DNA of 16,329 nucleotides. Source: an uncultured Eubacteriales bacterium (GTDB lineage Bacteria; Bacillota; Clostridia; Christensenellales; Borkfalkiaceae). Position numbers and translations under genes: made by a program. Shown piece after piece: positions 1-7,707 of this stretch (positions within the stretch are counted from its first letter, which is position 1; every line of letters begins with the position of its first letter). Location: NCBI GenBank assembly GCA_900543915.1, contig UQTB01000036.1, forward strand, positions 1-16,329. The letters run 5' to 3'. The notes beneath the pieces were generated by a model that was not told the origin of the DNA, made no database searches, and saw nothing but the letters and a program-made list of their open reading frames with translations.

Positions 1-2051
1 CCGTCCGCCCGGGACAGGGACCGCAGGCGCGGCCGAACGGCCCCCGCCCGCAGGGAGGCGCTCCGCGCCCGTTAAAGCCCTTCGAGGCGGCGCGTCCCGC
101 CGCTCCCGCGCCCGCCAAACCGGCGCCCAAGAAAAAGGACAAGGCGTTCGAGGAAAAGAAGTCCATCTCCAAGCGCGCGCTCGTCAAACAGCAGGTGACG
201 GTGGCGGATTTCGACGAGAACAAGACGGGATACCGCAAGCTGCGCCCCGCGAAAAAGCAGAAGCAGGTGCAGAACGAGCAGTTTGTCAAGATCGAACACG
301 CGGTGATCACTTCGGAGGTGATTCCGCTGAAAGTCCTCTCCGAAAAGCTGGGCATCTCGGCGATCGAGATCACAAAGCGGCTCTTTAAAGAGGGCATCAT
401 GAAGACCATCAACGATTCCATCGACTTCGACACCGCGGAATATATCGCGTCCGATCTCGGCATCACGTTGGAGCTGAAGCTGGAAAAGACCGCGGAAGAC
501 GTGCTTGCCGACGCGTTCGGCGAGGAGGAGGAAGATCCCTCCAAGCTGGTCAAGCGCCCGCCCGTCGTCACGGTCATGGGGCACGTCGACCACGGCAAAA
601 CATCCCTCCTCGACCGCATCCGCAAGACCAACGTCACCGCGGGCGAAGCGGGCGGCATCACCCAGCATATCGGCGCCTACCAGGTTACGGTCGGCGGCAA
701 GACCATCACCTTCCTGGATACGCCGGGTCACGCCGCCTTTACGGCGATGCGCATGCGCGGCGCGCAGGCGACGGATATCGCCGTCATCGTCATCGCGGCG
801 GACGACGGCATCATGCCGCAGACGGTAGAGGCGATCAGCCACGCCAAGGCGGCGGGCGTCTCTGTCATCGTCGCGGCGAACAAGATCGATAAGCCGGAGG
901 CGAATCTCGAGCGCGTAAAGACGCAGCTCACCGAGCACGACCTTCTCCCCGAAGAGTGGGGCGGCGATATCATGGTATGTCCGGTCTCCGCCAAGACGGG
1001 CGAGGGCTTTGAGAATCTTCTGGAATCCATCAATCTGATCGCGGAGCTCAAGGACCTCAGGGCGAATCCCGACCGCAAGGCGAAGGGCGTCGTCATCGAG
1101 GCGAAGCTGGATCAGTCCAGGGGGCCGGTCGCGACCATTCTGATTCAGAGCGGCACGCTGAAAGTCTCCGACTCCGTCGTCGTGGGAACGGTCATCGGCA
1201 AGGTGCGCGCGATGACGGACGACAAGGGCCGCCGCATCACCTCCGCGGGGCCGTCCACGCCGGTTTCCATCATGGGGCTGGACGACGTGCCGAACGCGGG
1301 CGATACGCTCTTTGCGGTGGAGCAGGAAAAACTCACCAAGCTGGTCGCGGAAGAGCGCAGAAACAAGGAGAAATTCGACCGCATGAAGGAGGCTTCCAAG
1401 GTCACACTGGACGACGTGTTCAGCAAGATCGCGGAAGGGCAGGTCAAGGGGCTGAACGTCATCGTCAAGGCGGACGTGCAGGGCTCCGTGGAGGCGGTCA
1501 GGTCGAGTCTGGAAAAGCTCTCCAACGAGGAGGCGCGCGTCAACGTGATTCACGCGGCGGCGGGCGCGATCAACGAGACGGATATCATGCTCGCGGATTC
1601 TTCAAACGCCATCATCATCGGCTTCAACGTCCGCCCGGATTCCAACGCCAAGTCGGTGGCGGAGCGGAGCGGCGTGGATATCAAGCTGTACCGCGTCATC
1701 TACGAGGCGATCGAGGACGTGGAGCGCGCCCTCAAGGGCATGCTCGCGCCCAAATATAAAGAGACCTATATGGGAAAAGCGGAGGTCCGCAACACGTTCC
1801 GGATCACGGGCGTCGGCACGGTCGCCGGGTGTTACGTCACCGAGGGCAGGATCGTCAGGAACGGCAAGCTCCGCATCTACCGCGACGACGTGATGATCTG
1901 CGAGGGGAACGTCCTTCAGCTCAAGCGCTTTAAAGACGACGTCAAGGAAGTCGCGCAGGGCTTCGAGTGCGGTATTTCCATCGAGAAATTCAACGATATC
2001 AACATCGGCGACTTCATCGAATGCTACGTCATCGAAGAGGTCAAAAACTGA
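1..2051 (+). CDS. infB: Translation initiation factor IF-2 (5'-truncated by window)
   Basis: IF-2 is the GTPase that brings initiator fMet-tRNA to the 30S subunit and promotes 50S joining. The open frame runs from base 3 with no start in view, so the N-terminus lies upstream; about 682 residues are visible. The first 50 or so are a Pro/Arg/Ala/Gly-rich linker followed by a Lys-rich stretch, typical of the IF-2 N-terminal region. The IF2_N helical module follows (about 285-470). The GTPase motifs are clear: G1 GHVDHGKT (579-602), G3 DTPGH (717-731), G4 NKID (879-890), G5 SAK (987-995). The C-terminal domains end with the family signature region FRITGVGTVAGCYV, KRFKDDVKEVAQG and FNDI..GD.IE. 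A GTG at 195 is in frame but has no Shine-Dalgarno and sits inside the conserved linker, so it is not taken as the start. First visible gene of a nusA-infB type operon; rbfA follows after 54 bases. Confidence 0.97.
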   Translation, partial: VRPGQGPQARPNGPRPQGGAPRPLKPFEAARPAAPAPAKPAPKKKDKAFEEKKSISKRALVKQQVTVADFDENKTGYRKLRPAKKQKQVQNEQFVKIEHAVITSEVIPLKVLSEKLGISAIEITKRLFKEGIMKTINDSIDFDTAEYIASDLGITLELKLEKTAEDVLADAFGEEEEDPSKLVKRPPVVTVMGHVDHGKTSLLDRIRKTNVTAGEAGGITQHIGAYQVTVGGKTITFLDTPGHAAFTAMRMRGAQATDIAVIVIAADDGIMPQTVEAISHAKAAGVSVIVAANKIDKPEANLERVKTQLTEHDLLPEEWGGDIMVCPVSAKTGEGFENLLESINLIAELKDLRANPDRKAKGVVIEAKLDQSRGPVATILIQSGTLKVSDSVVVGTVIGKVRAMTDDKGRRITSAGPSTPVSIMGLDDVPNAGDTLFAVEQEKLTKLVAEERRNKEKFDRMKEASKVTLDDVFSKIAEGQVKGLNVIVKADVQGSVEAVRSSLEKLSNEEARVNVIHAAAGAINETDIMLADSSNAIIIGFNVRPDSNAKSVAERSGVDIKLYRVIYEAIEDVERALKGMLAPKYKETYMGKAEVRNTFRITGVGTVAGCYVTEGRIVRNGKLRIYRDDVMICEGNVLQLKRFKDDVKEVAQGFECGISIEKFNDINIGDFIECYVIEEVKN

Positions 2052-2056
2052 AACTG

Positions 2057-2078
2057 AAAGCGGACGTCGTCCGCTTTT
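2057..2078 (+). terminator. Hairpin between infB and rbfA, weak terminator or processing site
   Basis: AAAGCGGAC (2057-2065) and GTCCGCTTT (2069-2077) form a perfect 9-bp stem with a 3-base loop, starting six bases after the infB stop. Flanking bases (TGA / TCA) extend the pairing with one bulged T. Only four Ts follow, so full termination is doubtful. It could be a partial terminator, an RNA-processing site or a 3'-end stabiliser for infB mRNA. The rbfA ribosome binding site lies downstream of the hairpin and is left free. Confidence 0.45.
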
Positions 2079-2105
2079 CACCGCTTTGGCGGAAAGGAGG
2101 CTATT

Positions 2106-2465
2106 ATGAAGGGAACGAGAACGGAACGGCTGAGCGGCGAATATCAGCGCGATATCTATGAGATCATCACCAAGAAACTCAAAAATCCGCTGATTACGGA
2201 GATGTTTTCCGTCCTCCGCGTGGATGTGGCGCGGGATCTCGCCCACGCAAAAGTCTATATTTCCGTCTATTCGGGCAGCGAGGAGGCGAAAAAGCGGACC
2301 TTCGACGCCATCGCCGCCTCCGCGAAACAGATCCGCTTCGAGCTCGCGAAGGTCTCCAACGTGAGAACGGTGCCCGAGCTCCACTTTGTGGAGGACCGCT
2401 CCATGGAGTACAGCGATCACATCAATCGCCTTTTGAAGTCCGTTCATACGGAGGAAGAGCAATGA
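2106..2465 (+). CDS. rbfA: Ribosome-binding factor A
   Basis: RbfA is a small KH-fold protein that binds the immature 30S subunit and helps process and fold the 5' end of 16S rRNA, notably in the cold. The product has 119 residues, the normal size. Family features are visible: an Arg/Glu-rich N-terminal helix (RTERLSGEYQRDIYEII), the conserved SVLRVDV..DL.HAKVYISV strand and the C-terminal signature RTVPELHFVEDRSMEYSDHI..LL. The ATG has a strong Shine-Dalgarno AAAGGAGG (2093-2100) five bases upstream. It follows infB as in most Bacillota, and its stop codon overlaps the next start (ATGA at 2462-2465). No oddities. Confidence 0.95.
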   Translation: MKGTRTERLSGEYQRDIYEIITKKLKNPLITEMFSVLRVDVARDLAHAKVYISVYSGSEEAKKRTFDAIAASAKQIRFELAKVSNVRTVPELHFVEDRSMEYSDHINRLLKSVHTEEEQ

Positions 2466-3415
2466 ACGCGCCCGCGGAGATCGCACGGATCCTGAGACAG
2501 GCGGACCGCCTCGCGCTCTTCTCGCACGCCCGCCCGGACGGGGACACGCTCGGCTCCGCCGCGGCGCTCTGCCTGGCGCTCCGTTCGCTGGGAAAGACGG
2601 CGGATCTGTACTGTACGGATGAAATTCCCGCCCGCTTTCTCTTTCTCCCCGTCATGAAAGAATTTCGGCGCGCGCCGCAGGAGCAGTACGACGTCTACGT
2701 CGCGCTGGACTGCGCGGACGCCGCGCGGCTGGGGGACAACGAGGTGCTGTTCTGCCGGCAGAGGGTCACCGTAAACGTCGATCATCACATCTCCAACACC
2801 CGCTATGCGAAGTACAATTATGTGGCGGGGGAAGCGTCGAACTGCGAAAACGTTCACGGGCTGCTCGGGCTCCTGAACGCTGCGCTGACGCCGGAGATCG
2901 CGAACGCGCTGCTTCTGGGCATCTCCACGGATACGGGCAATTTCAACCATAAAAACGTCACCGAGCACACGCTGAAAACGGCGGCGGCGCTGGTCGGCGC
3001 GGGGGCGGATCTCAACGCCGTCTCCTATCAGATGTTCCGCAGGCAGTCCAAGGAACGCGCCCGTCTTTTCGGCACGGTGATGTCCCGCATCCGTTATTTT
3101 CTGGAAGACCACCTTGCGATCGCGACCGTCATGATGAAGGACGTCGCGGAGTCGGGCGCGGGGAAAGATGAGACGGAGGGCTTTATCGACTTTGTCATGG
3201 GCATCGACACGGTGGAAGTGGGGATCTGCATGATGGAGACCGCGCCCAGGACGTTTAAAGTGAGCTTCCGCTCCAGGAAGACGGACGTCAACGCGGTGGC
3301 TTCCGTATTCGGCGGCGGCGGGCACGTGCTCGCCAGCGGCTGCATGATACACGGCTATTATGAGGACGCGGTGGACCGGCTGGTCTCCGCGGTATCCCGC
3401 TATCTCGAAGAATGA
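2462..3415 (+). CDS. nrnA: DHH-family bifunctional oligoribonuclease/pAp phosphatase NrnA
   Basis: NrnA removes nucleotides from very short RNAs (nanoRNA) and dephosphorylates pAp; Bacillota use it in place of Orn. The 317-residue product shows the DHH phosphoesterase motifs in order: SHARPDGDTLGS (H22, D26, D28), LDCAD (D83), VDHH (107-109), ISTDTGNF (D157), and the DHHA1 substrate-binding motif GGGGH at 284-288 preceded by SFRS (268-271). All expected Mn2+ ligands are present. Length is normal for the family (about 310-325). GGAGGA (2450-2455) precedes the ATG, which overlaps the rbfA stop by ATGA. Its placement between rbfA and truB is common in Clostridia and ties RNA turnover to ribosome assembly. 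A pAp- or c-di-AMP/pApA-preferring relative cannot be excluded from sequence alone. Confidence 0.92.
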   Translation: MNAPAEIARILRQADRLALFSHARPDGDTLGSAAALCLALRSLGKTADLYCTDEIPARFLFLPVMKEFRRAPQEQYDVYVALDCADAARLGDNEVLFCRQRVTVNVDHHISNTRYAKYNYVAGEASNCENVHGLLGLLNAALTPEIANALLLGISTDTGNFNHKNVTEHTLKTAAALVGAGADLNAVSYQMFRRQSKERARLFGTVMSRIRYFLEDHLAIATVMMKDVAESGAGKDETEGFIDFVMGIDTVEVGICMMETAPRTFKVSFRSRKTDVNAVASVFGGGGHVLASGCMIHGYYEDAVDRLVSAVSRYLEE

Positions 3416-4260
3416 ACGGTTTTTTCAACTTATACAAGCCCTCGGGCATGACCAGCGCGCTCCTCGTGCATCTCGTCAAAAAAAAGACGGGGGCAAAGTG
3501 CGGCCACATGGGAACGCTGGATCCCATGGCGTCCGGCGTGCTGCCCGTCGGCATCGGCAAGGCGAACCGCCTGTTCGAGTATCTTTTAGACAAGGAAAAG
3601 GAATACGCCGCCGAATTTACCTTCGGCGCGGAGACGGATACGCTGGACAAGACGGGCGCGGTCACGCAGACGTCGGAGTATTTGCCGGCAAGGGAGGAGC
3701 TGGAGGCCCTGCTGCCCCGCTTCGTCGGGGAAATCGAGCAGGTGCCGCCCCGCTATTCCGCCAAAAACGTGGGCGGCCGCAGGGGGTACGACCTGGCGCG
3801 CAGGGGCGTGGAATTCACCCTGCCCCCGAAGAAGGTCACGGTCACTTCCTATCGGCTGACCGGGCAGCCCGGCAGGGGCGTTTTCTCCTTTCTCATCCGA
3901 TGCAAGGGGGGTACGTATATCCGTTCCCTCGCCCGTGACCTGGGGCGCGCGGCGGGTTCGTTCGCCTATATGTCCGCGCTCGAACGCACGGAAGCGGGGT
4001 GCTTCCGCAGGGAAAACGCGGTTTCGGTGGACGAATTCATGAATCTGAAAGACGTCTTTTCCGCGCTCACGCCCGCGGACGAGGCCGTCTCCTTTCCGCA
4101 GCTGAGGCTGTCCGGGCGGGAAGCGGAAAAACTGCTCAACGGCGTGCCGCTCGCCGCTTCCTGCGGGGAAGGGCTGTACCGCGCGTACGGCGACGGCTTT
4201 CTCGGAATCGCGGAAGTGCGGGCGGGGCAGATGAAATTAAGAACGTACGTGAGAGAATGA
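3412..4260 (+). CDS. truB: tRNA pseudouridine(55) synthase TruB
   Basis: TruB makes pseudouridine 55 in the T-loop of tRNAs and also acts as a tRNA folding chaperone. The 282-residue product starts with the typical FFNLYKPSGMTS segment. Motif II, GHMGTLDPMASGVLPVGIGKA, carries the catalytic aspartate (D37). Further family motifs are KEYAAEFTFG..TDTLD (Y65), PPRYSAKNVGGRRGYDLAR, and CKGGTYIRSLARDLG (about 164-178), which holds the conserved Arg-Asp pair. The C-terminal PUA-like region is short, as in many Bacillota. The ATG overlaps the nrnA stop by ATGA and has only a weak GAAG upstream, so translation probably depends on coupling. Its own stop overlaps the ribF start. Confidence 0.96.
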   Translation: MNGFFNLYKPSGMTSALLVHLVKKKTGAKCGHMGTLDPMASGVLPVGIGKANRLFEYLLDKEKEYAAEFTFGAETDTLDKTGAVTQTSEYLPAREELEALLPRFVGEIEQVPPRYSAKNVGGRRGYDLARRGVEFTLPPKKVTVTSYRLTGQPGRGVFSFLIRCKGGTYIRSLARDLGRAAGSFAYMSALERTEAGCFRRENAVSVDEFMNLKDVFSALTPADEAVSFPQLRLSGREAEKLLNGVPLAASCGEGLYRAYGDGFLGIAEVRAGQMKLRTYVRE

Positions 4261-5132
4261 AGTATTTATCCGTTCCCGTCGTGCTGGCGCTCGGCTTTTT
4301 CGACAGCCTGCACCTGGGGCACCGAAAACTCATCGCCCGCGCGCAGGCGCGTGCGGCGGAATGCGGCGCCGAAGCCGCCGTCTTTACCTTCCGCGGAGAT
4401 CCGGCGGCCGTCTTCGGGCATACGGAGGGAACCGTGCTTTCCCTGAAAGAGCGGCTGATCCGCCTGAATGAGATGGGGATTTCCGCGGTCGTATTCGGAG
4501 AGGCGAGTCCCGCCTATCTGTCCCGTTCCCCGGAGGAATTTTTACGGGAGCTGGACGAGCGGTACGAGATCAGGGGATACGTGTGCGGCGGGGATTACCG
4601 TTACGGAAAGAACGCCGCGGGAACGGCCGTTTCGCTCGCGGAATACGCCGCCGCGCGCGGCAGATTCTGCGAAGTCGCGGAAGACGTGACCGCGGACGGC
4701 GTACGCGTCTCTACGTCCGCCGTGCGGGAATTGCTGAAAAAGGGAGACGTGGCGGCGGCGAACCGGCTGCTGGTCGCCCCCTATCCCGTCTTCGGCAGGG
4801 TATTCGAGGACCGGAAAGTAGGGCGGACGCTCGGTTTTCCCACCATCAACCTGAGGGCTGATCCGGAGAAGACGAAACTGAAAAGCGCCGTCTACACCGG
4901 GCATATTGCCCTGAACGGGAAAACCTACCGGGCGATCGTGAACTACGGCGCGCGCCCGACGTTCGGGCTGAACGAAACCCTCGTCGAGGCGCACATCGAC
5001 GGCTTTTCCGGCAATCTGTACGGGGAAGACGTCCTGCTGTGCCTGGACGGTTACCTGCGCGAAATTTGCGCGTTTCATACCAAAGAGGAGCTCAGTCTCC
5101 AGTTAAAAAGAGATTTGGAGGCGATCAGATGA
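4257..5132 (+). CDS. ribF: Bifunctional riboflavin kinase/FAD synthetase
   Basis: RibF phosphorylates riboflavin to FMN and adenylylates FMN to FAD. Starting at ATG 4257 gives 291 residues. The N-terminal nucleotidyltransferase domain shows LGFFDSLHLGH (HLGH at 19-22), GGDYRYGKNAAG (111-122) and STSAVRELL (152-160). The C-terminal flavokinase domain shows GRTLGFPTINL (PTIN at 195-198), NYGARPTFG and the VEAHI segment with the likely catalytic Glu244. The same frame stays open back to 3999 inside truB, but homology begins only after 4257, where ATGA overlaps the truB stop. The usual 15-20 residues before the first strand are mostly absent, so the protein is slightly short, and FDSLH replaces the common FDGVH. 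In Bacillota ribF often precedes rpsO; here it is followed by a nuclease-like gene instead. Confidence 0.94.
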   Translation: MKYLSVPVVLALGFFDSLHLGHRKLIARAQARAAECGAEAAVFTFRGDPAAVFGHTEGTVLSLKERLIRLNEMGISAVVFGEASPAYLSRSPEEFLRELDERYEIRGYVCGGDYRYGKNAAGTAVSLAEYAAARGRFCEVAEDVTADGVRVSTSAVRELLKKGDVAAANRLLVAPYPVFGRVFEDRKVGRTLGFPTINLRADPEKTKLKSAVYTGHIALNGKTYRAIVNYGARPTFGLNETLVEAHIDGFSGNLYGEDVLLCLDGYLREICAFHTKEELSLQLKRDLEAIR

Positions 5133-5986
5133 TCAAATTCGGGCCGAGCGGCAATTCCCTTTCCTTTTACGAAGAGGGGTACAAAAATACGGAGGAAGCG
5201 GCTCTCTGGGTCAGAAACAGGGGGCTGGACTGCTTTGAATACTCCTTCGGGCAGGGCGTCCGCCTGTCTGCGGATAAGGCGCTCTCCATCGGGGAGGCCT
5301 TCGCGGCGGCGGGCGTGGAGATCAGCGTGCACGCGCCCTATTACGTCAATCTGGCGAATCCCGAGGAAGAAGCCGCCGAAAAGTCCTTCGGCTACATCCT
5401 GGATTCCGCCCGCATGCTGAAATTGATGGGCGGGAAACGGTGCGTGTTTCACCCCGCTTCCCAGGGCAAGATGACGCGGGAAGCCGCAGTCGAAATCACC
5501 CTCTCCCGCATGCGCGCGCTGGCGGAACGCATTGCGGACGCCGGGCTGGACGACCTTTTGTTCTGCCCCGAGACGATGGGCAAAAAGGGGCAGATCGGCA
5601 CGGCGGAGGAGGTCGCGGCGTTTTGCAAAACCGCGCCTTTCTTTCTCCCGACGGTGGACTTCGGGCATATCAACGCGCGCGAAGGGGGCATATTGAAGAC
5701 GCAGGAGGACTATGAGTCCCTCCTGAACGGCCTGATCGCCGCGCTGGGCATGGAGAAGATGAAGTGCTTTCACGTGCATTTTTCCAAGATCCAGTACGGG
5801 GCGAAGGGGGAGATCCGCCACCTCACGTTCGCGGATACGCAGTACGGGCCGGAGTTCCCGCCGCTCGCCGCGGCGCTCGTCAGGCTGGGGCTGACGCCCT
5901 ATGTCGTCAGCGAATCGGCGGGCACGCAGGCGGAAGACGCGGCCGAAATGAAGCGGATTTACGAAGAGACCCTCGTATCCCGTTGA
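5129..5986 (+). CDS. Endonuclease IV-like TIM-barrel protein (AP endonuclease family 2)
   Basis: Endonuclease IV cleaves DNA 5' to abasic sites using three zinc ions. ATG 5129 is chosen because it overlaps the ribF stop (ATGA) and has GGAGG (5117-5121) seven bases upstream; the open frame reaches back to 5039 only as overlap. The 285-residue product aligns in length and order with Nfo: SVHAPYYVNLA (H68), VFHPAS (H108), CPETMG (E148), VDFGHINAR (D177, H180), HVHFS (H215), IRHLTF (H231) and VSESAG (E262). These match eight of the nine E. coli Nfo zinc ligands. The ninth, Asp229 in the DRH motif, is Ile here, with a Glu one residue earlier. This variant pattern resembles archaeal and clostridial Nfo-like proteins, so the fold is secure while true AP-endonuclease activity is likely but less certain. 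Confidence 0.8.
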   Translation: MIKFGPSGNSLSFYEEGYKNTEEAALWVRNRGLDCFEYSFGQGVRLSADKALSIGEAFAAAGVEISVHAPYYVNLANPEEEAAEKSFGYILDSARMLKLMGGKRCVFHPASQGKMTREAAVEITLSRMRALAERIADAGLDDLLFCPETMGKKGQIGTAEEVAAFCKTAPFFLPTVDFGHINAREGGILKTQEDYESLLNGLIAALGMEKMKCFHVHFSKIQYGAKGEIRHLTFADTQYGPEFPPLAAALVRLGLTPYVVSESAGTQAEDAAEMKRIYEETLVSR

Positions 5987-6011
5987 CTTCGGCTGAAAAA
6001 TCTGCTACAAT
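5983..6011 (+). promoter_or_regulatory. Sigma-70/SigA promoter (extended -10) for pepP-efp
   Basis: The -35 TTGACT (5983-5988) and -10 TACAAT (6006-6011) are separated by exactly 17 bases, and TG at 6003-6004 makes an extended -10. The -35 box contains the stop codon of the upstream nuclease-like gene. Transcription is predicted to start at about 6017-6019, only one to three bases before the pepP ATG, so the promoter would give a leaderless or nearly leaderless mRNA. Confidence 0.8.
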
Positions 6012-6019
6012 AAAACGGT

Positions 6020-7051
6020 ATGAAAAACCTTGCTTTGGAGAAGGGTACCGCCGTTCTCGTCACCGACGAGGCAGAGCGGCTCTATTTTACCGGTTTTCAC
6101 AGTACGTTCGGATATCTCGTGCTCTCCGACCGCCCCGTATTTTTTACGGACGCCCGCTACTTTGCCGCGGCGAAAGCGCGGATCACGGGAGCGGAGGTCC
6201 GTCTTTCGTCCGAGCTCGCCGCCGTAGGCGAGGAGCTCGCCGCGCAGCGGATCGCGCGGCTGGGGCTGGATGAAACCGTCACTTCCGTTTCGCTGTACCG
6301 TTCGGTCGAGGCGCTGGGGCTCCCGCTCTTCGACGCGTCCGCCGCACTGGCAGACGCCATGGCGGTCAAGTCGGCGGAGGAGATTTCCCTCATCGAGGCA
6401 TCCTGCAGGATCACGCAGGACAGCCTGTATGCGGCGCTCGGCGCCGTCAGAGAGGGGATCGCGGAGCGCGAGCTGGCGGCGGAGATCGAATATCAGATGA
6501 AAAAGCGGGGCGCGACCAAAACCAGTTTTGACCTGATCGTCGCCTTCGGCGAAAACGCCGCCGTTCCCCATCACGAGACGGGGGACAGAAAGCTCGGAAA
6601 AAACGAATGCGTCCTGACGGACATCGGCTGCGTTTACCGCGGATACTGCTCGGATATGACCCGTACGGTCTTTTACGGGGAACCGACGGAGGAATTTTCC
6701 TCCGCATACGAAGCGGTTTTGGGCTCCGCCCTCGCCGCCGAACGGAATATCCGCCCCGGCATGACCGGGGTGAGGGCGGACGCATTCGCGCGCGACTATC
6801 TCGCCGGGCGCGGGCTCGCCGCTTATTTTACCCATTCGCTGGGGCACGGCGTAGGCGTGAACATTCACGAGGCACCCTATCTTTCGCCCAAGCGGGAGAA
6901 TATTTTGCGGGACAACATGGTGTTTTCCATCGAGCCGGGCGTGTATCTGGACGGGAAATTCGGCATCCGCATCGAGGATACGGTCTGCCTTGCGGGCGGA
7001 AAAGTGCGCCGCCTGTTTACGGACGATAAAAAATTGATGATTTTGAAATAA
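6020..7051 (+). CDS. Xaa-Pro aminopeptidase/dipeptidase (M24 family)
   Basis: This is a cytoplasmic metallopeptidase of the pita-bread fold that removes residues before proline. The 343-residue product has an N-terminal creatinase-like domain (RLYFTGFHSTFGYL, FFTDARYF) and a C-terminal M24 catalytic domain. All five metal ligands are visible: D201 (TDIG), D212 (SDMTR), H276 (SLGHGVG), E305 (SIEPG) and E319 (RIEDT); VPHHE (182-186) supplies further active-site histidines. An in-frame TAA at 6011-6013 means ATG 6020 is the first possible start; no Shine-Dalgarno precedes it. The N-terminus is about 15 residues shorter than usual. It sits directly upstream of efp, as yqhT does in Bacillus. The efp ribosome binding site overlaps its stop codon, so the two are almost certainly cotranscribed. 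Confidence 0.9.
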   Translation: MKNLALEKGTAVLVTDEAERLYFTGFHSTFGYLVLSDRPVFFTDARYFAAAKARITGAEVRLSSELAAVGEELAAQRIARLGLDETVTSVSLYRSVEALGLPLFDASAALADAMAVKSAEEISLIEASCRITQDSLYAALGAVREGIAERELAAEIEYQMKKRGATKTSFDLIVAFGENAAVPHHETGDRKLGKNECVLTDIGCVYRGYCSDMTRTVFYGEPTEEFSSAYEAVLGSALAAERNIRPGMTGVRADAFARDYLAGRGLAAYFTHSLGHGVGVNIHEAPYLSPKRENILRDNMVFSIEPGVYLDGKFGIRIEDTVCLAGGKVRRLFTDDKKLMILK

Positions 7052-7065
7052 AGGAGAAACGGACA

Positions 7066-7626
7066 ATGATTTCAGCAGGAGAATTCAGAAAGGGCGTAAC
7101 GTTTGAATACGAGAGCGGGATTTTCACCATCGTGGATTTCCAGCACGTCAAACCCGGCAAGGGCGCGGCGTTCGTCAGGACGAAGATGAAGAACGTCGTC
7201 ACCGGGGCGGTGCTCGAAAAGACCTGGAACCCCACCGAAAAGGTGCAGGAAGCCACCATCGAGACCCGCAATATGACGTATTCCTATACGGACGGCGAGC
7301 TCTATTATTTTATGGACGACGAGTTCAACCTCACTCCTTTGAACTACGAGCAGGTGGAAGATGCGCTCAAGTATATCAAGGAAAACGACAAGGTGATCGT
7401 CAAGTCCTACAAGGGCGTCGCGTTCTCCGTCGAATGCGAAAACTTCGTGGTGCTCCGCGTCACGCAGGCGGATCCCTCCGTCAAGGGCAACACCGCGACG
7501 AACGCGACCAAGGACGCCGTTTTGGAGACGGGCGCGAAGATTCAGGTGCCCATGTTCGTCAACGAAGGCGAGCTGATCCGCGTCGATACCCGCACGGGCG
7601 AGTACATGGAGCGCGTCAAGGGTTAA
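7066..7626 (+). CDS. efp: Elongation factor P
   Basis: EF-P enters the ribosome between the P and E sites and relieves stalling at polyproline stretches. The product has 186 residues, the standard length, with the three beta-barrel domains of the family. The tip loop HVKPGKGAAF places the modifiable lysine at residue 32, the same number as in Bacillus subtilis EF-P, where it carries 5-aminopentanol. Domain III has the EF-P signature around GNTATNATKDAVLETGAKIQVP. The start has AAGGAGA (7051-7057) eight bases upstream. It is followed by an intrinsic terminator and then by a reductase gene of the type that completes EF-P modification in Bacillota. Confidence 0.97.
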   Translation: MISAGEFRKGVTFEYESGIFTIVDFQHVKPGKGAAFVRTKMKNVVTGAVLEKTWNPTEKVQEATIETRNMTYSYTDGELYYFMDDEFNLTPLNYEQVEDALKYIKENDKVIVKSYKGVAFSVECENFVVLRVTQADPSVKGNTATNATKDAVLETGAKIQVPMFVNEGELIRVDTRTGEYMERVKG

Positions 7627-7638
7627 TCAGGGGAAGGG

Positions 7639-7663
7639 CAGTCCGCTTGCGCGGGCTGTTTTT
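7639..7663 (+). terminator. efp: Rho-independent terminator after efp
   Basis: CAGTCCGC (7639-7646) pairs with GCGGGCTG (7651-7658) through eight base pairs, one of them G-T, around the loop TTGC, and is followed by five Ts (7659-7663). It begins 13 bases after the efp stop. No convincing promoter is seen between it and the next gene at 7708, so partial read-through may feed the downstream genes. Confidence 0.8.
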
Positions 7664-7707
7664 CGTTCGGCGGGGAGGGTTTCCCCGCGTCAGACTTATG
7701 AGGTCGA

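Noticed and set aside
72..1553. A 493-residue open frame on the minus strand opposite infB
   Set aside because: It is the antisense of a GC-rich, well-conserved IF-2 gene. The translation is dominated by Arg, Asp, Leu and His as expected of an antisense frame, and has no recognisable domain. The same applies to the other long minus-strand frames opposite nrnA, purA, the SDR gene and pgcA.
3999..4256. Upstream extension of the ribF frame into truB
   Set aside because: The frame is open but the translation is Arg/Gly-rich out-of-frame truB sequence without homology to RibF; the ATGA overlap at 4257 marks the real start.
7670..7688. Second hairpin GCGGGGA/TCCCCGC after the efp terminator
   Set aside because: Not followed by a T-run, so it was not listed as a terminator; it may be only GC-rich chance pairing.
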